Origin: Gemmatimonadaceae bacterium | GTDB lineage: Bacteria; Gemmatimonadota; Gemmatimonadetes; Gemmatimonadales; Gemmatimonadaceae | Assembly: GCA_016720905.1 (NCBI GenBank) | Contig: JADKJT010000008.1 | Location: 62,001 to 126,000 of the forward strand | DNA: 64,000 nucleotides | Direction of reading: 5' to 3' | Shown here: piece by piece, positions 34,391-42,463 of the stretch | Position numbering within the stretch: position 1 is the stretch's first letter | Layout: each line of letters starts with the position of its first letter | Notes under the pieces: generated by a model | Seen by the model: only the letters and a program-made list of their open reading frames with translations | Database searches by the model: none | What the model was told of the DNA's origin: nothing | Program-made: the position numbers and the translations under genes

Positions 34391-35164
34391 TCAGTGAGAG
34401 ACAGCAACAGGTGTTGATGCAACGATTGACGTGCCAGCGTCGGGAACGGACAGCGCCGCCAGATCGCCAATGCGGACACGGGCCACGCCACCGGCCAACG
34501 CCTGCGCACAGGCGTCGAGCTTGGCGGCCATGCCGCCACCGGCCACACCCGACGCCACCAGCGCATGCGCGGCGTCAAGCGAGAGGACGGGAATGCGCTG
34601 GCGGTCGCCGTCCAGCACGCCGGGGACATCGGCCAGCAGGAACAACTCGGCCGCATCGAGTGCGGCTGCGATGGCCGCCGCCGCGTCATCACCATTCACG
34701 TTGAGCGCGCCGCCAACGGATTGGTCGTCGTGCGTGGCGACCGGAGAGATGACCGGCAGAAAGCCCTGAGCGAGGAGCGCATCGATCACCCGCCGATCGA
34801 CTCGCGTGGGCGTGCCGGCAAACCCGAACGTGGACACATCGATAGGTATCGCCCGCAGCAGGGCACCATCTTCACCCGAGATGCCCACGGCCGGTGCGCC
34901 GGCGTGGTTCAGCGCCGACACGAGCTGCTTGTTGGCGAGACCCGAGAGCACCATCCGCACCAGTTCGAGCGCACCTTCCGTGGTCACACGACGTCCACCC
35001 ACAAAAACCGGTTCTTCGCCGCGCAGGCGTTGCAGCGCACTGATTTGGTCGCCGCCACCGTGCACGATGACGAGTCGGCCGCCACTCGCGGCCCACAGTG
35101 CCGCGAGCGCCGCCGGGAGCGCCGGATCGGATTGCGTCCGCCCACCGAGCTTGACCACAATCAC
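34391..35164 (-). CDS. argB: Acetylglutamate kinase
   Basis: A 257-residue amino-acid kinase that phosphorylates N-acetylglutamate. VVKLGGR at the N-terminus, IVHGGGDQI, the VGGRRVTT segment, VGISGEDGALL and VNGDDAAAAIAAALDA mark the ATP and acetylglutamate sites; GGMAAKLDACAQAL is the late Lys-containing motif. It lacks the N-terminal helix that mediates arginine feedback in hexameric enzymes, so control may be mainly transcriptional through ArgR. It starts at a GTG preceded by GAGGGCGG. The gap from argC (79 bp) is filled by heptamer repeats. Confidence 0.93.
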   Translation of the reverse strand: MIVVKLGGRTQSDPALPAALAALWAASGGRLVIVHGGGDQISALQRLRGEEPVFVGGRRVTTEGALELVRMVLSGLANKQLVSALNHAGAPAVGISGEDGALLRAIPIDVSTFGFAGTPTRVDRRVIDALLAQGFLPVISPVATHDDQSVGGALNVNGDDAAAAIAAALDAAELFLLADVPGVLDGDRQRIPVLSLDAAHALVASGVAGGGMAAKLDACAQALAGGVARVRIGDLAALSVPDAGTSIVASTPVAVSH

Positions 35165-35182
35165 CGTTCCGCCCTCAGACGA

Positions 35183-35238
35183 GGTACTGGGTACCTGGTA
35201 CTGGGTACCTGGTACTGGGTACTTGGTACTTGGTACTC
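35183..35238. repeat. Eight GGTACYK heptamers between argC and argB
   Basis: Eight tandem 7-bp units, GGTACTG, GGTACCT, GGTACTG, GGTACCT, GGTACTG, GGTACTT, GGTACTT, GGTACTC. Each holds the self-complementary GTAC, so the array can fold. It lies 6 bp after the argC stop and 18 bp before the argB start. Confidence 0.9.
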
Positions 35239-35243
35239 TCCAA

Positions 35244-36254
35244 TCACAGATGCAGCCCCGCCGCTTCGTCGAGCCCGCACATGAGGTTGGCGTTCTGGAT
35301 GGCCTGACCCGCGGCGCCCTTCACGAGATTGTCGATGGCGCTGAACACCAGCAGTGTGGGCGTGCGCACCCCGGTGGGGATGCGCGCGCCAATGCGCACC
35401 ACGTTGCGATGCTGGACGTCGGCCAGTGACGGCAACCCCGTGGTGAGCTCCACGAACGGTTCGTTGGCGTAGGCGGCGCGATAGGGCGCCAGTGCATCAT
35501 CCAGCGGCGCGGTGAGGGGCACGGAGATGGTGGACAGGATCCCGCGGTCGACCGGGAGCAGATGCGGCGTGAACAGCAGGTCGCAGTCGGCCCCCAGGTG
35601 CCGCATGGTGGCACGCATCTCAAACAGGTGGCGATGCGAGTTGCCCACGCCATAGGCGCGATAGTCGTCGGTGACTTCGGCGAAGAGCAGTTCCAGCTTG
35701 GGCGACGCACCGGCGCCGCTCACGCCACTGGCGGCGGCGATATTGATGGTGGCGCCCGGCGCGATGAGTCCGGCGCGAGCCAACGGCGCAAGCGCCACGA
35801 GGACGCTGGTGGCGTAGCAGCCGGGATTGGCCACCACGCGGGCGTGTCGAATGGCATCGCGAAAGAGTTCCGGCAGGCCGTATGGCGCGTCGGCGGGCAC
35901 GCCAACCGGCAGCGCATGAGCCATCCCGCCATGTCCGGGGCGCAAGTCGCTGGACAGGTCCACCACGCGGGCGCCGGCGGCGATGACCCTGGCCACCCAT
36001 TCGGCCGATGCGCCGTGTGGCAGCGCCGCGAACACCAGATCGGCGGACGCCAGGTCGGCATCTTCCGCGCCCACCAACGGAATGTCATGCACGCCGCCGG
36101 CGGCCCGCACACGCAGCGTGGTGCCGCGCTGGGCGTTGGCGGTGGCGAAGGCGAGCGTGAACTGCGGGTGGCCGGCAATCAGGGCGCACAGTTCGCGTCC
36201 GGAGTAGCCGCTGGCGCCGAGGACCCCCACGCGGATAGACTGATTATTATGCAC
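35244..36254 (-). CDS. argC: N-acetyl-gamma-glutamyl-phosphate reductase
   Basis: NADPH-dependent reduction of N-acetylglutamyl phosphate, step three of arginine synthesis. About 336 residues: RVGVLGASGYSGREL cofactor loop, VVDLSSDLRPG, the catalytic Cys in VANPGCYATSVLVAL, AASGVSGAG, and HRHLFEM with the catalytic His. The start is not certain: ATG 36275 would place both ARG boxes and the -10 box inside the gene, so GTG 36254 is preferred; the predicted transcript start falls on or next to it. It heads the argC-argB-argD-paiB operon and is divergent from argR. Confidence 0.92.
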   Translation of the reverse strand: MHNNQSIRVGVLGASGYSGRELCALIAGHPQFTLAFATANAQRGTTLRVRAAGGVHDIPLVGAEDADLASADLVFAALPHGASAEWVARVIAAGARVVDLSSDLRPGHGGMAHALPVGVPADAPYGLPELFRDAIRHARVVANPGCYATSVLVALAPLARAGLIAPGATINIAAASGVSGAGASPKLELLFAEVTDDYRAYGVGNSHRHLFEMRATMRHLGADCDLLFTPHLLPVDRGILSTISVPLTAPLDDALAPYRAAYANEPFVELTTGLPSLADVQHRNVVRIGARIPTGVRTPTLLVFSAIDNLVKGAAGQAIQNANLMCGLDEAAGLHL

Positions 36255-36276
36255 ACCGAATGCATAATTTTGCATC
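36240..36276. promoter_or_regulatory. Tandem ARG boxes in the argC-argR promoter region
   Basis: TATGCA (36248-36253) and TGCATA (36261-36266) are 7 bp apart, exactly the geometry of two adjacent ARG boxes separated by 3 bp. The right-hand box reads TGCAT-AATT-TTGCA (36261-36274), against the consensus TGAAT-WWWW-ATTCA. They overlap a minus-strand promoter for argC (TTGACA at 36289-36284, 17 bp, TATGCA at 36266-36261) and a plus-strand CATAAT (36263-36268) for argR. Confidence 0.7.
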
Positions 36277-36310
36277 AGGGGTGTGTCAATCCGTTTTCGA
36301 GGACCAATTC

Positions 36311-36769
36311 GTGGCCGACAAGACCGACCGGCACCAGGCGATTCGCGAGATCGTGACCGCGCGCGTGGTGGCGAATCAGGAGGAGCTGCGCAAGCAGATG
36401 GTGCGGCGCGGCTGGGACGTGACGCAGTCGACACTGTCGCGTGACCTGCGCGAGCTGCGGCTGGCGCGCATCCCCGACGAACGGGGACGGGTGCGCTATG
36501 CGTTTTCCGAGGCCGGCCACGCGGACGATGACGGACGGCAGCTGGAGGCGATGCTGCCGCAGCTGCTGGTGCATGTAGAGGGCGTGCAGGTGCTGGCCGT
36601 GGCGCGCACCATGAAGTCGGGGGCGCAGCCGGTGGCGGAGGCGCTCGATCAGCTGGAATGGCCGGATATCGCGGGGACGATTGCCGGCGACGACACGGTG
36701 TTGATCATCTGTCGCTCGGTGCCGGGGCGGGAGCGGGTGGTCAAGCGGCTGAAGGGGTATTTGAAGTGA
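36311..36769 (+). CDS. argR: Arginine repressor ArgR
   Basis: A 152-residue regulator of normal family length. The N-terminal winged helix includes RHQAIREIVTARVVANQEELRKQMVRRG and the recognition helix TQSTLSRDLRELRLARIP with the invariant Ser-Arg; the C-terminal hexamerisation/arginine-binding domain ends with GTIAGDDTVLIICRS, in which the two Asp residues contact arginine. GTG 36311 follows GAGGA by 7 bp (36299-36303), the best ribosome binding site in this cluster, so longer upstream readings are rejected. It probably represses argC, argH and its own gene through the ARG boxes noted. Confidence 0.94.
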   Translation: MADKTDRHQAIREIVTARVVANQEELRKQMVRRGWDVTQSTLSRDLRELRLARIPDERGRVRYAFSEAGHADDDGRQLEAMLPQLLVHVEGVQVLAVARTMKSGAQPVAEALDQLEWPDIAGTIAGDDTVLIICRSVPGRERVVKRLKGYLK

Positions 36770-36803
36770 AGACGGGAGACGGGAGACGGAAGACGGGAGA
36801 CAC
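36769..36803. repeat. GGGAGAC heptamer repeat after argR
   Basis: Three GGGAGAC units with AAGAC starts, beginning at the last base of the argR stop codon. It is almost identical to the left arm of the hairpin at 22575-22611, but here the opposing arm is missing. Confidence 0.85.
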
Positions 36804-36883
36804 GGCGTCGGTATCCGTTTTTCGCAGGAATTTCTGTGAGACCACAACTAGGTTTCTCCCAAACACCGCAGCGATGTACCGCG

Positions 36884-36910
36884 TATGCACAATCCCTGCA
36901 TAGTTTCTCA
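36884..36910. promoter_or_regulatory. Tandem ARG box upstream of argH
   Basis: TATGCA (36884-36889), 7 bp, TGCATA (36897-36902): the same two arms and spacing as in the argC-argR region. The right-hand box continues as TGCAT-AGTT-TCTCA. CATAGT (36899-36904) may be the -10 box of argH, 36 bp before its GTG start, so ArgR binding would block it. Confidence 0.65.
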
Positions 36911-36939
36911 ACAGCACCGCGCGACCGCGAGACGCCCAC

Positions 36940-38340
36940 GTGACCAGCATAGACGGAAGTACCCCCGCGCCCACGCATAAACTCTGGGGCGGTCGATTCG
37001 CCGGCGGGCCGTCACCGCTGCTGGACGCGATCAATCGCTCCATCGGCACCGACTTTCGCCTCTGGCCGCATGACGTGCGGCTGTCGCAAGCCTGGGCGCA
37101 GGCGCTGGGTCGGGCCGGCGTTCTCACCCTCGACGAGAGCGACGCGCTGGTGGTCGGGCTCGATCGGGTGGGCGCACGGCTTGCCGAGGGCGCCCAGCCG
37201 ATCGCTACCGACGAAGACATTCACACCATGATCGACCGATTGCTGCATGAAGAGGCCGGGGCCGTCGCCTCCAAACTGCATACGGGCCGGTCGCGCAATG
37301 ATCAGGTGGCCACCGGCACTCGACTGTGGACCATGGACGCCTGTCGGCGACTCGATATCGCCATTCGTGAACTGCAGCAGTCGCTGCTCAAGCAGGCCGA
37401 GTCACTCACCGACGCCATTCTGCCTGCGTACACCCACTTGCAACGCGCCCAGCCAGTGAGTGGCGCACACTGGCTGCTGGCGCATTTCTGGCCGCTCGAT
37501 CGCGATCGCACGCGCCTGGCCAATGCCGCGCGCGGCGCGTCCGTGTTGCCGCTGGGATCGGGTGCCATTGCCGGCAGCGCGTTCCCGGTGTCGCGCGTGC
37601 AGTTGCAGGAATCGCTGGGCTTTGCCGCCATCTCGCCCAACAGCATTGATGCCACCGGCGACCGCGATTTTGTCGCCGAAACGATCTTCGCGTGCACCAT
37701 GACCGCCGTGCACTGCTCGCGCATTGCCGAAGACCTGATTATCTACGGCACCAGTGAATTCGGCTTCGTGAAGTTCGGAGACGGCTTTTCCACCGGCTCC
37801 AGCATGATGCCGCAGAAGCGTAATCCGGATGTTTTCGAACTGGCCCGGGGATCGGGCGCCCGCGTGCTGGGTGATCTGGTATCGATGGTGGGCGCCATCA
37901 AGGGACTGCCCAGTGGCTACAGCAAGGATCTGCAGGACGACAAGCGCGCGCTGTTCAACGCGGTTGACCTGCTATTGCTGGTGCTGCCCGCCATGGCGGG
38001 GGCGATTGCGGAATTGCGGTTTGACCGGGCGCGCATGCACGCCGCTGTGTCGAGTGCCATGATGGCCACCGACTTGGCGGACTACCTCGTGAAGAAGGGC
38101 GCGACATTCCGCGAGGCCCACGGGGCTGTCGGCGTGCTCGTCCGTGAAGCGGAAGAGGCCGGCGTGGAGCTCGCGGCTCTGTCGGTCGAGCGATTCAGCG
38201 CCGCCCATGCGCTGTTCGGTGCTGATGCGCGCGACGCGCTTGGCGCAGAGGCGTCGCTCGCAGCACGCGAGATTCACGGTGGCACAGGATCGCAGGCGGT
38301 CGCCGCACAGCTGGTGGCGGCGCACGCCAGCCTCGCGTGA
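36940..38340 (+). CDS. argH: Argininosuccinate lyase
   Basis: The last arginine step: cleavage of argininosuccinate into arginine and fumarate. A 466-residue member of the fumarase/aspartase superfamily with LWGGRFAGGPSPLLDAINRSIG, TDEDIHTMIDRLL, HTGRSRNDQVATGTRLW, HLQRAQPVSGAHWLLAHF (with the catalytic His) and the signature GSSMMPQKRNPD with its flexible Ser loop. It starts at GTG 36940 and overlaps the following HAD gene by 4 bp (GTGA). argG, argF and argJ are not in the window. Confidence 0.95.
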   Translation: MTSIDGSTPAPTHKLWGGRFAGGPSPLLDAINRSIGTDFRLWPHDVRLSQAWAQALGRAGVLTLDESDALVVGLDRVGARLAEGAQPIATDEDIHTMIDRLLHEEAGAVASKLHTGRSRNDQVATGTRLWTMDACRRLDIAIRELQQSLLKQAESLTDAILPAYTHLQRAQPVSGAHWLLAHFWPLDRDRTRLANAARGASVLPLGSGAIAGSAFPVSRVQLQESLGFAAISPNSIDATGDRDFVAETIFACTMTAVHCSRIAEDLIIYGTSEFGFVKFGDGFSTGSSMMPQKRNPDVFELARGSGARVLGDLVSMVGAIKGLPSGYSKDLQDDKRALFNAVDLLLLVLPAMAGAIAELRFDRARMHAAVSSAMMATDLADYLVKKGATFREAHGAVGVLVREAEEAGVELAALSVERFSAAHALFGADARDALGAEASLAAREIHGGTGSQAVAAQLVAAHASLA

Positions 38341-39047
38341 CCTCGCGTCCGTTCGATCTCGTCATCTTTGATTGCGATGGCGTGCTCGTGGATAGTGAAC
38401 GCATCGCCAATCGCGAGTTTGCCTTACTGCTGAAAGAGATCGGCCTGCATTTCACACTACCCGAGATGTTCGACACGTTTGTCGGCAATTCGATGCCGCG
38501 CTGCGTGGAAATCATCACCGAGCGACTGGGGCATGCGCCCCCGGATGATCTGCTGGATCGCTATGCCGTCGTGACTCAGGCCGCTCTGGCGCGGGAACTC
38601 CGGCCGGTACCCGGCATCGATGCACTGCTCGACCGACTCGACAGGGTCGGCCTCCCCTACGCCGTCGCCTCGAATGGCGAACACGCCAAGATGCAGACCA
38701 CTCTGGGCGTTACCGGGCTCCTGCCGCGTTTCGAAGGCCGTCGGTTTTCCTCGATGGACGTGGCCCGCCCGAAACCCGCTCCGGATCTGTTTCTGCACGC
38801 CGCGGGACAAATGGGCGTCGCGCCGACGCGATGCGTGGTGATCGAGGACAGTCCGCTGGGTATTCAGGGTGCCTGTGCGGCTGGCATGACGGTTATCGGC
38901 TATGCCGATCTCATGCCGGCAGAACGTCTGCGGGCGGCCGGTGCGCAGGCAGTTGTTGCGCACCTGTCACACGCCGGATCGTTTCTTGGTCTTGAACCGG
39001 AAACGGGTATGCTGCAAATGCTTGCGGCTCGTGAGGTGGAGCGCTAA
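38337..39047 (+). CDS. HAD-family hydrolase, beta-phosphoglucomutase/phosphatase-like
   Basis: A 236-residue HAD subfamily I protein with the helical cap after motif I: DLVIFDCDGVLVDSERIANREFA (motif I, nucleophile Asp), cap region with FVGNSMPRCVEII, motif II VASNGEHAKM, the motif III Lys in RPKPAPDLFLHAA, and motif IV VIEDSPLGIQGACAAGM. The SNG motif II and cap type are those of small sugar-phosphate or nucleotide phosphatases (YieH/Gph-like). The GTG start overlaps the argH stop, so it is co-translated with argH, though a link to arginine synthesis is not obvious. Confidence 0.85.
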   Translation: MTSRPFDLVIFDCDGVLVDSERIANREFALLLKEIGLHFTLPEMFDTFVGNSMPRCVEIITERLGHAPPDDLLDRYAVVTQAALARELRPVPGIDALLDRLDRVGLPYAVASNGEHAKMQTTLGVTGLLPRFEGRRFSSMDVARPKPAPDLFLHAAGQMGVAPTRCVVIEDSPLGIQGACAAGMTVIGYADLMPAERLRAAGAQAVVAHLSHAGSFLGLEPETGMLQMLAAREVER

Positions 39048-39165
39048 TGTCTCGCGAATCCCAGGGCGTTCCGTGCTTCCCAAAGCACAACAGCTCATGG
39101 TGCAGGTGTGGTTCCCGTATCGTGGATTTCACCCGACGTTCACCCGAAGTGCGAGGATAGCGGAG

Positions 39166-39699
39166 ATGCTGAAGAAATTCATTGGAACGATGGCGGTTGC
39201 CCTGCTGATTGCGGCACCGGCGCAGCAGGCCGCCGCGCAGCTGGCCAAGGGCTACACCGATATTGGTGTTGTCGCGGGCCTCGGCAGCATCGGTGAGTCC
39301 AGCCTGGCACTGGGCGGTCGATTCGAGCATGTATTCAAGGAGCTGCCGGATCTGGGCGGCGGTACACTCGGCATCGGTATCGGTGTTACGCGTTACTCCT
39401 GGTCATCACCGTACTATAGCGTCAGCTATCTGCCAATCGGTGCCACGGCGAACTACCACTTCAAGTTGGAAAACAAGAAAATCGACGCGTTTCTCGGGGC
39501 GGGACTTGGCTACCAGATTATCACGTGCGATGATAAGAGCGGTATCAACATCAGTTTCGGTTGTAACTACAACAGCGGCCTCTATTTTGTCGGACGTGCC
39601 GGCGGTCGCTATTTCCTGAATGACAAGGTGGCGGCATACGCGGATGTTGGTGCGGGTGGCGCGGCCGTCAACATCGGCCTCACGTTCAAGCTGAAGTAG
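39166..39699 (+). CDS. Outer-membrane beta-barrel protein
   Basis: A 177-residue exported protein: signal peptide (KKFIGTMAVALLIAAPAQQAAAQ) followed by alternating beta strands with aromatic girdles (YTDIGVVAGLG..., SLALGGRFEHVF, TLGIGIGVTRYSW, IGATANYHF, IDAFLGAGLGYQI, GLYFVGRAGGRYF) and a final strand AAVNIGLTFKLK, a weak barrel-insertion signal. The size fits an eight-stranded barrel of the OmpA/OmpW-like porin group. Two Cys residues (CDD, CNY) may form a loop disulfide. ATG 39166 follows GCGGAG. Ends in a strong shared terminator. Confidence 0.78.
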   Translation: MLKKFIGTMAVALLIAAPAQQAAAQLAKGYTDIGVVAGLGSIGESSLALGGRFEHVFKELPDLGGGTLGIGIGVTRYSWSSPYYSVSYLPIGATANYHFKLENKKIDAFLGAGLGYQIITCDDKSGINISFGCNYNSGLYFVGRAGGRYFLNDKVAAYADVGAGGAAVNIGLTFKLK

Positions 39700-39720
39700 T
39701 CCGCTTCACTGGGTCGAATG

Positions 39721-39757
39721 CCAAGGGGGGACGACGCGCTGCGTCGTCCCCCCTTGG
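39721..39757. terminator. Bidirectional terminator, perfect 17-bp stem
   Basis: CCAAGGGGGGACGACGC (39721-39737), a 3-nt loop and its exact reverse complement (39741-39757), placed between two convergent beta-barrel genes, 21 and 18 bp from their stop codons. There is no T-run on the plus side. Confidence 0.75.
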
Positions 39758-39775
39758 CTATTCCACTGGCACTGC

Positions 39776-40363
39776 TCAGAATGCGTATCCGATTGACAGG
39801 CGCAGAGTTGGAATGACTCGGTCCACCTGCGTGAACTTCGACTCGGCTCCCAAATACCGCTTTGCGCCGCCCCCGACCGTGACCGCCGTAACGCGACTGG
39901 GGCCCAGCAACCACTGGTAGCCCACTTCGATGGCGAAACTGCCAGTGGTGAATGGCTTGGGCGACTGACACGATGTGAAGTTCGGATCACCCTCAAGGAA
40001 GATCGCGCAATCGAATTCGTCGTTTGGGTCGATGCGGGCTATGCCCAGCGACGCTGCGATATTGAATCCGCGCAACGCCGTCTCACTGGGATAGAGTCGG
40101 GCCTTGGCGTCGAGATTGGAGTAGCGCGTGCGATCGGGCTTGATGTGCGAGCCGGCAAGGGCCAGCGCCACCGATGGTGACACGCGCTGCTCATACTCCG
40201 CCGCGAAATAGCCGAGCAGCGGAAGGAACGGGTTGGCCGAGAGCACGTGGCCGGGCCCGTCGATGGTGCCGCCAACGCGACGCGTCTGCTGCGCCAGCGT
40301 CTGCGCCGACGCGTGCGCCGCTGGCCACGCCAATACGGCGAACAGCAGGATCGTGTGGCGCAT
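39776..40363 (-). CDS. Outer-membrane beta-barrel protein
   Basis: A 195-residue exported protein with a signal peptide (RHTILLFAVLAWPAAHASAQ) and a predicted barrel: GYFAAEYEQRVSPSVALALAGSH, NLDAKARLYPS, GFNIAASLGIARI, FAIEVGYQWLLG, and the final RLSIGYAF, whose closing Phe is the usual outer-membrane insertion signal. The pair of Cys in the DEFDCAIF...TSCQSP loop may be bonded. It is unlike the neighbouring plus-strand barrel in sequence. ATG 40363 is the signal-peptide start; the frame extends upstream. Function unknown. Confidence 0.75.
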   Translation of the reverse strand: MRHTILLFAVLAWPAAHASAQTLAQQTRRVGGTIDGPGHVLSANPFLPLLGYFAAEYEQRVSPSVALALAGSHIKPDRTRYSNLDAKARLYPSETALRGFNIAASLGIARIDPNDEFDCAIFLEGDPNFTSCQSPKPFTTGSFAIEVGYQWLLGPSRVTAVTVGGGAKRYLGAESKFTQVDRVIPTLRLSIGYAF

Positions 40364-40420
40364 GAAGTGCGTTGATCGTGAGATTCGCAATCGGGGAGTC
40401 ATGACGATGGATACGAGTTA

Positions 40421-41725
40421 TCAGGTGGCCTGCAGCAGGGCGCGCGCGGCACTCTGACCACCGCGCGCCGCGCCCTCGAGCGAACTGGAATGCAGGAACT
40501 CGCTGGCCCGCCACAGTCCCGGAATACCACACGCGATGGTGGGACGGTGATCCCTCCATCCAGGCGGCTGCGAGAACTGCGCATATGGTACTCGCCAGAT
40601 CGCCAATCGGTTCAGTTCGCCGCCGCTGGTGCCACCGGCGATCGCCATCCGCGCGATGTCCCGTCGCGCTGACGAGTCCAGTGTGGCGTCGTCCAGAGCG
40701 GCGGCGGCTCCCACCGCGGTCGCCGCCAGCAAGGCGGTTCCGACCGGCGCATATTCCGGCGCCACGTCAGTCAGGGTGACGGCATGACTGATGACAGCGT
40801 CCGAGTCGGCATTCAACCACAGCGCCTTGCCTGGCAATGGCGAGCGGTTCGTGTGGTAGTACACGGTGGCACAGGCGTGGGCGCCTACCGGAACATCAAT
40901 GCGAACCCCGGCCGTTTCCGCGAGAGCGGCGGCCGCCAGCGGCTCGGTGGCCAGTACCACCTGTGCTGCCTCGAAACGACTGTCATCGTCAAGGGTGACT
41001 CCGCACACCCGCCCATCGGCCACATCAATGTGACGGACGCCGACACCAATGCGCACCGCGCCCCGCGGCAATTGCGCCGCCAGCTGCGCCGTGATGGCGC
41101 CCATGCCGCGCGCGGGCACCGCCGTGGTGCCGTCGGCGAGCATCTTGAACGTGAACAGCAGCACGGACGCGCTGGTGGAAAGCGTCCGGTCCAGCAGGAT
41201 CCCACCATAGAATGGTGCAAAGAAGCCATCGATGACGGCCGAACTGAAGCCGCGAGTGGCGAGAAACTCGCGCGTCGACACGCGATCAAACCGGGTGGCG
41301 AGACACTCGTCAATCGACAACTGCTGTGCGAAGCGCCGCAGACCCAGCAGCCGCAGCTTGTCGCCAATCGAGACCGACGACGCGAACACGGTTTCGAGCA
41401 ACAGCGTCGGGTCGCGCCATGCGTCGCCCACGAGCGATGCACGTCCGTCACGAACGATGCGCGCTGCGGGCTGGAACGCCCGCAGGCTCAGCGCATCGAG
41501 ATCGAGATACGCGCCAAGCGTGGGATAGGCCGTGAACAGCACCTGGAATCCGTGATCGATCACCATGTCGTTCAGGCGCGTGGATCGCACGCGACCACCC
41601 ACGTCGTTCGCGCGCTCCAAGAGTACCACCGAGCGACCGGCACGGTGCAACTCAATGGCGCAAATCAGACCCGCGATGCCGGCGCCGACGACAATGACTG
41701 AACGCGGAGATTCGTGTGCGGACAT
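40421..41725 (-). CDS. FAD-dependent amine-oxidase/phytoene-desaturase-like oxidoreductase
   Basis: A 434-residue flavoprotein of the amine oxidase/phytoene dehydrogenase superfamily. The dinucleotide fold IVVGAGIAGLICAIELHRAGRSVVLLE is followed by NDVGGRVRST, and a late segment GLWRASEFLHSSSLEGAARGGQSAARAL corresponds to the C-terminal FAD-binding G-D...G...GA..SG motif. No membrane anchor is seen. It may act on an isoprenoid, porphyrin or amine; no other carotenoid gene is nearby, so the substrate is left open. It is a single gene flanked by barrel-protein genes. Confidence 0.85.
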   Translation of the reverse strand: MSAHESPRSVIVVGAGIAGLICAIELHRAGRSVVLLERANDVGGRVRSTRLNDMVIDHGFQVLFTAYPTLGAYLDLDALSLRAFQPAARIVRDGRASLVGDAWRDPTLLLETVFASSVSIGDKLRLLGLRRFAQQLSIDECLATRFDRVSTREFLATRGFSSAVIDGFFAPFYGGILLDRTLSTSASVLLFTFKMLADGTTAVPARGMGAITAQLAAQLPRGAVRIGVGVRHIDVADGRVCGVTLDDDSRFEAAQVVLATEPLAAAALAETAGVRIDVPVGAHACATVYYHTNRSPLPGKALWLNADSDAVISHAVTLTDVAPEYAPVGTALLAATAVGAAAALDDATLDSSARRDIARMAIAGGTSGGELNRLAIWRVPYAQFSQPPGWRDHRPTIACGIPGLWRASEFLHSSSLEGAARGGQSAARALLQAT

Positions 41726-41767
41726 CCCGAATAGTGTGCGGATGCGCCGAAAACCCCAACCGATCCG

Positions 41768-42334
41768 CTAGAATCGCACGCCGAAAGTGATGGGGACATA
41801 CGTCCACGACGTCGGGCTGCGAAACACGTTGACGTACTTGGCCTCGAGGAACGTGGACATGCCGGAAAGGGCGAAGGTCATGCCACCGCCTACCTGAATA
41901 CCCATATCCGAACTCTCCGACGTGAATCCGGCGCCTGAGCCCTTTCCCGCCAGATTTGTGCGAAAGAACCCGGCGCCAGCCAACAGGTACGGTCGACGGC
42001 TCGATTTCGCGGTACCGGCCGAAGCGATGGCATTCGCGACAAATCCCATTCCGGTAAAATTCGCGTCCTGCACATTATTGCCGGGTGCTGGTTTTGCGCT
42101 CCATCGATCGTAGGTCACGTCTCCCCGAAACAACAGTCTCTCGCGGCCGGCCGGTTTGAGAAACATGTGTCCGGCCACGCTGTATCCGGATTGGGCTGTC
42201 TCACCGAGATCGCTCACGGGGAGCGAGAGGCCACCGCTGGCGCCGACCGACACGGATCTGGTGACCTGCGCGCCGAGCGCAGCGGGCAGCGCACAGACGA
42301 AGACGAGAACGGCGACAGGCAGCGAACGAGTCAT
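41768..42334 (-). CDS. Outer-membrane beta-barrel protein, tandem paralogue 1
   Basis: A 188-residue exported barrel protein: signal peptide ending ALPAALGAQ, then VTRSVSVGASGGLSLPVSDLGETAQSGYSVAGHMFLKP, and a last strand YVNVFRSPTSWTYVPITFGVRF with terminal Phe. The neighbouring upstream protein shares the same framework (GGLSLP-LG--A--GY-V-GH--FKP, -RPYLL-G-G--R, FLEAKYVNVF, YVPITFG-RF), so the pair arose by tandem duplication. ATG 42334 is placed at the signal peptide. Role unknown; such barrels are often adhesins or small porins. Confidence 0.8.
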   Translation of the reverse strand: MTRSLPVAVLVFVCALPAALGAQVTRSVSVGASGGLSLPVSDLGETAQSGYSVAGHMFLKPAGRERLLFRGDVTYDRWSAKPAPGNNVQDANFTGMGFVANAIASAGTAKSSRRPYLLAGAGFFRTNLAGKGSGAGFTSESSDMGIQVGGGMTFALSGMSTFLEAKYVNVFRSPTSWTYVPITFGVRF

Positions 42335-42413
42335 AGTGGAGGGCTCCGATGCGATGGAGAAAGTGAGATCGCCTGGCAAGAACGGCCAGACGTTCAAATT
42401 TGCCCTCACGCGC

Positions 42414-42435
42414 GCGCCTCCGAAAGCGGAGGCGC
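42414..42435 (-). terminator. Hairpin between the two barrel paralogues
   Basis: GCGCCTCCG (42414-42422), a 4-nt loop and CGGAGGCGC (42427-42435) form a perfect 9-bp stem after the upstream paralogue and before the downstream one, suggesting separate transcription. No strong T-run follows. Confidence 0.55.
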
Positions 42436-42463
42436 ACGCGAATTGCCCGCCCAGGGCAACCTG

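Noticed and set aside
35183..35238. CRISPR-like array
   Set aside because: Units are 7 bp without spacers; it is a tandem microsatellite.
36255..36434. Longer ArgC start reaching up to 36434
   Set aside because: It would overlap the argR coding start and both ARG boxes, and adds residues without family similarity.
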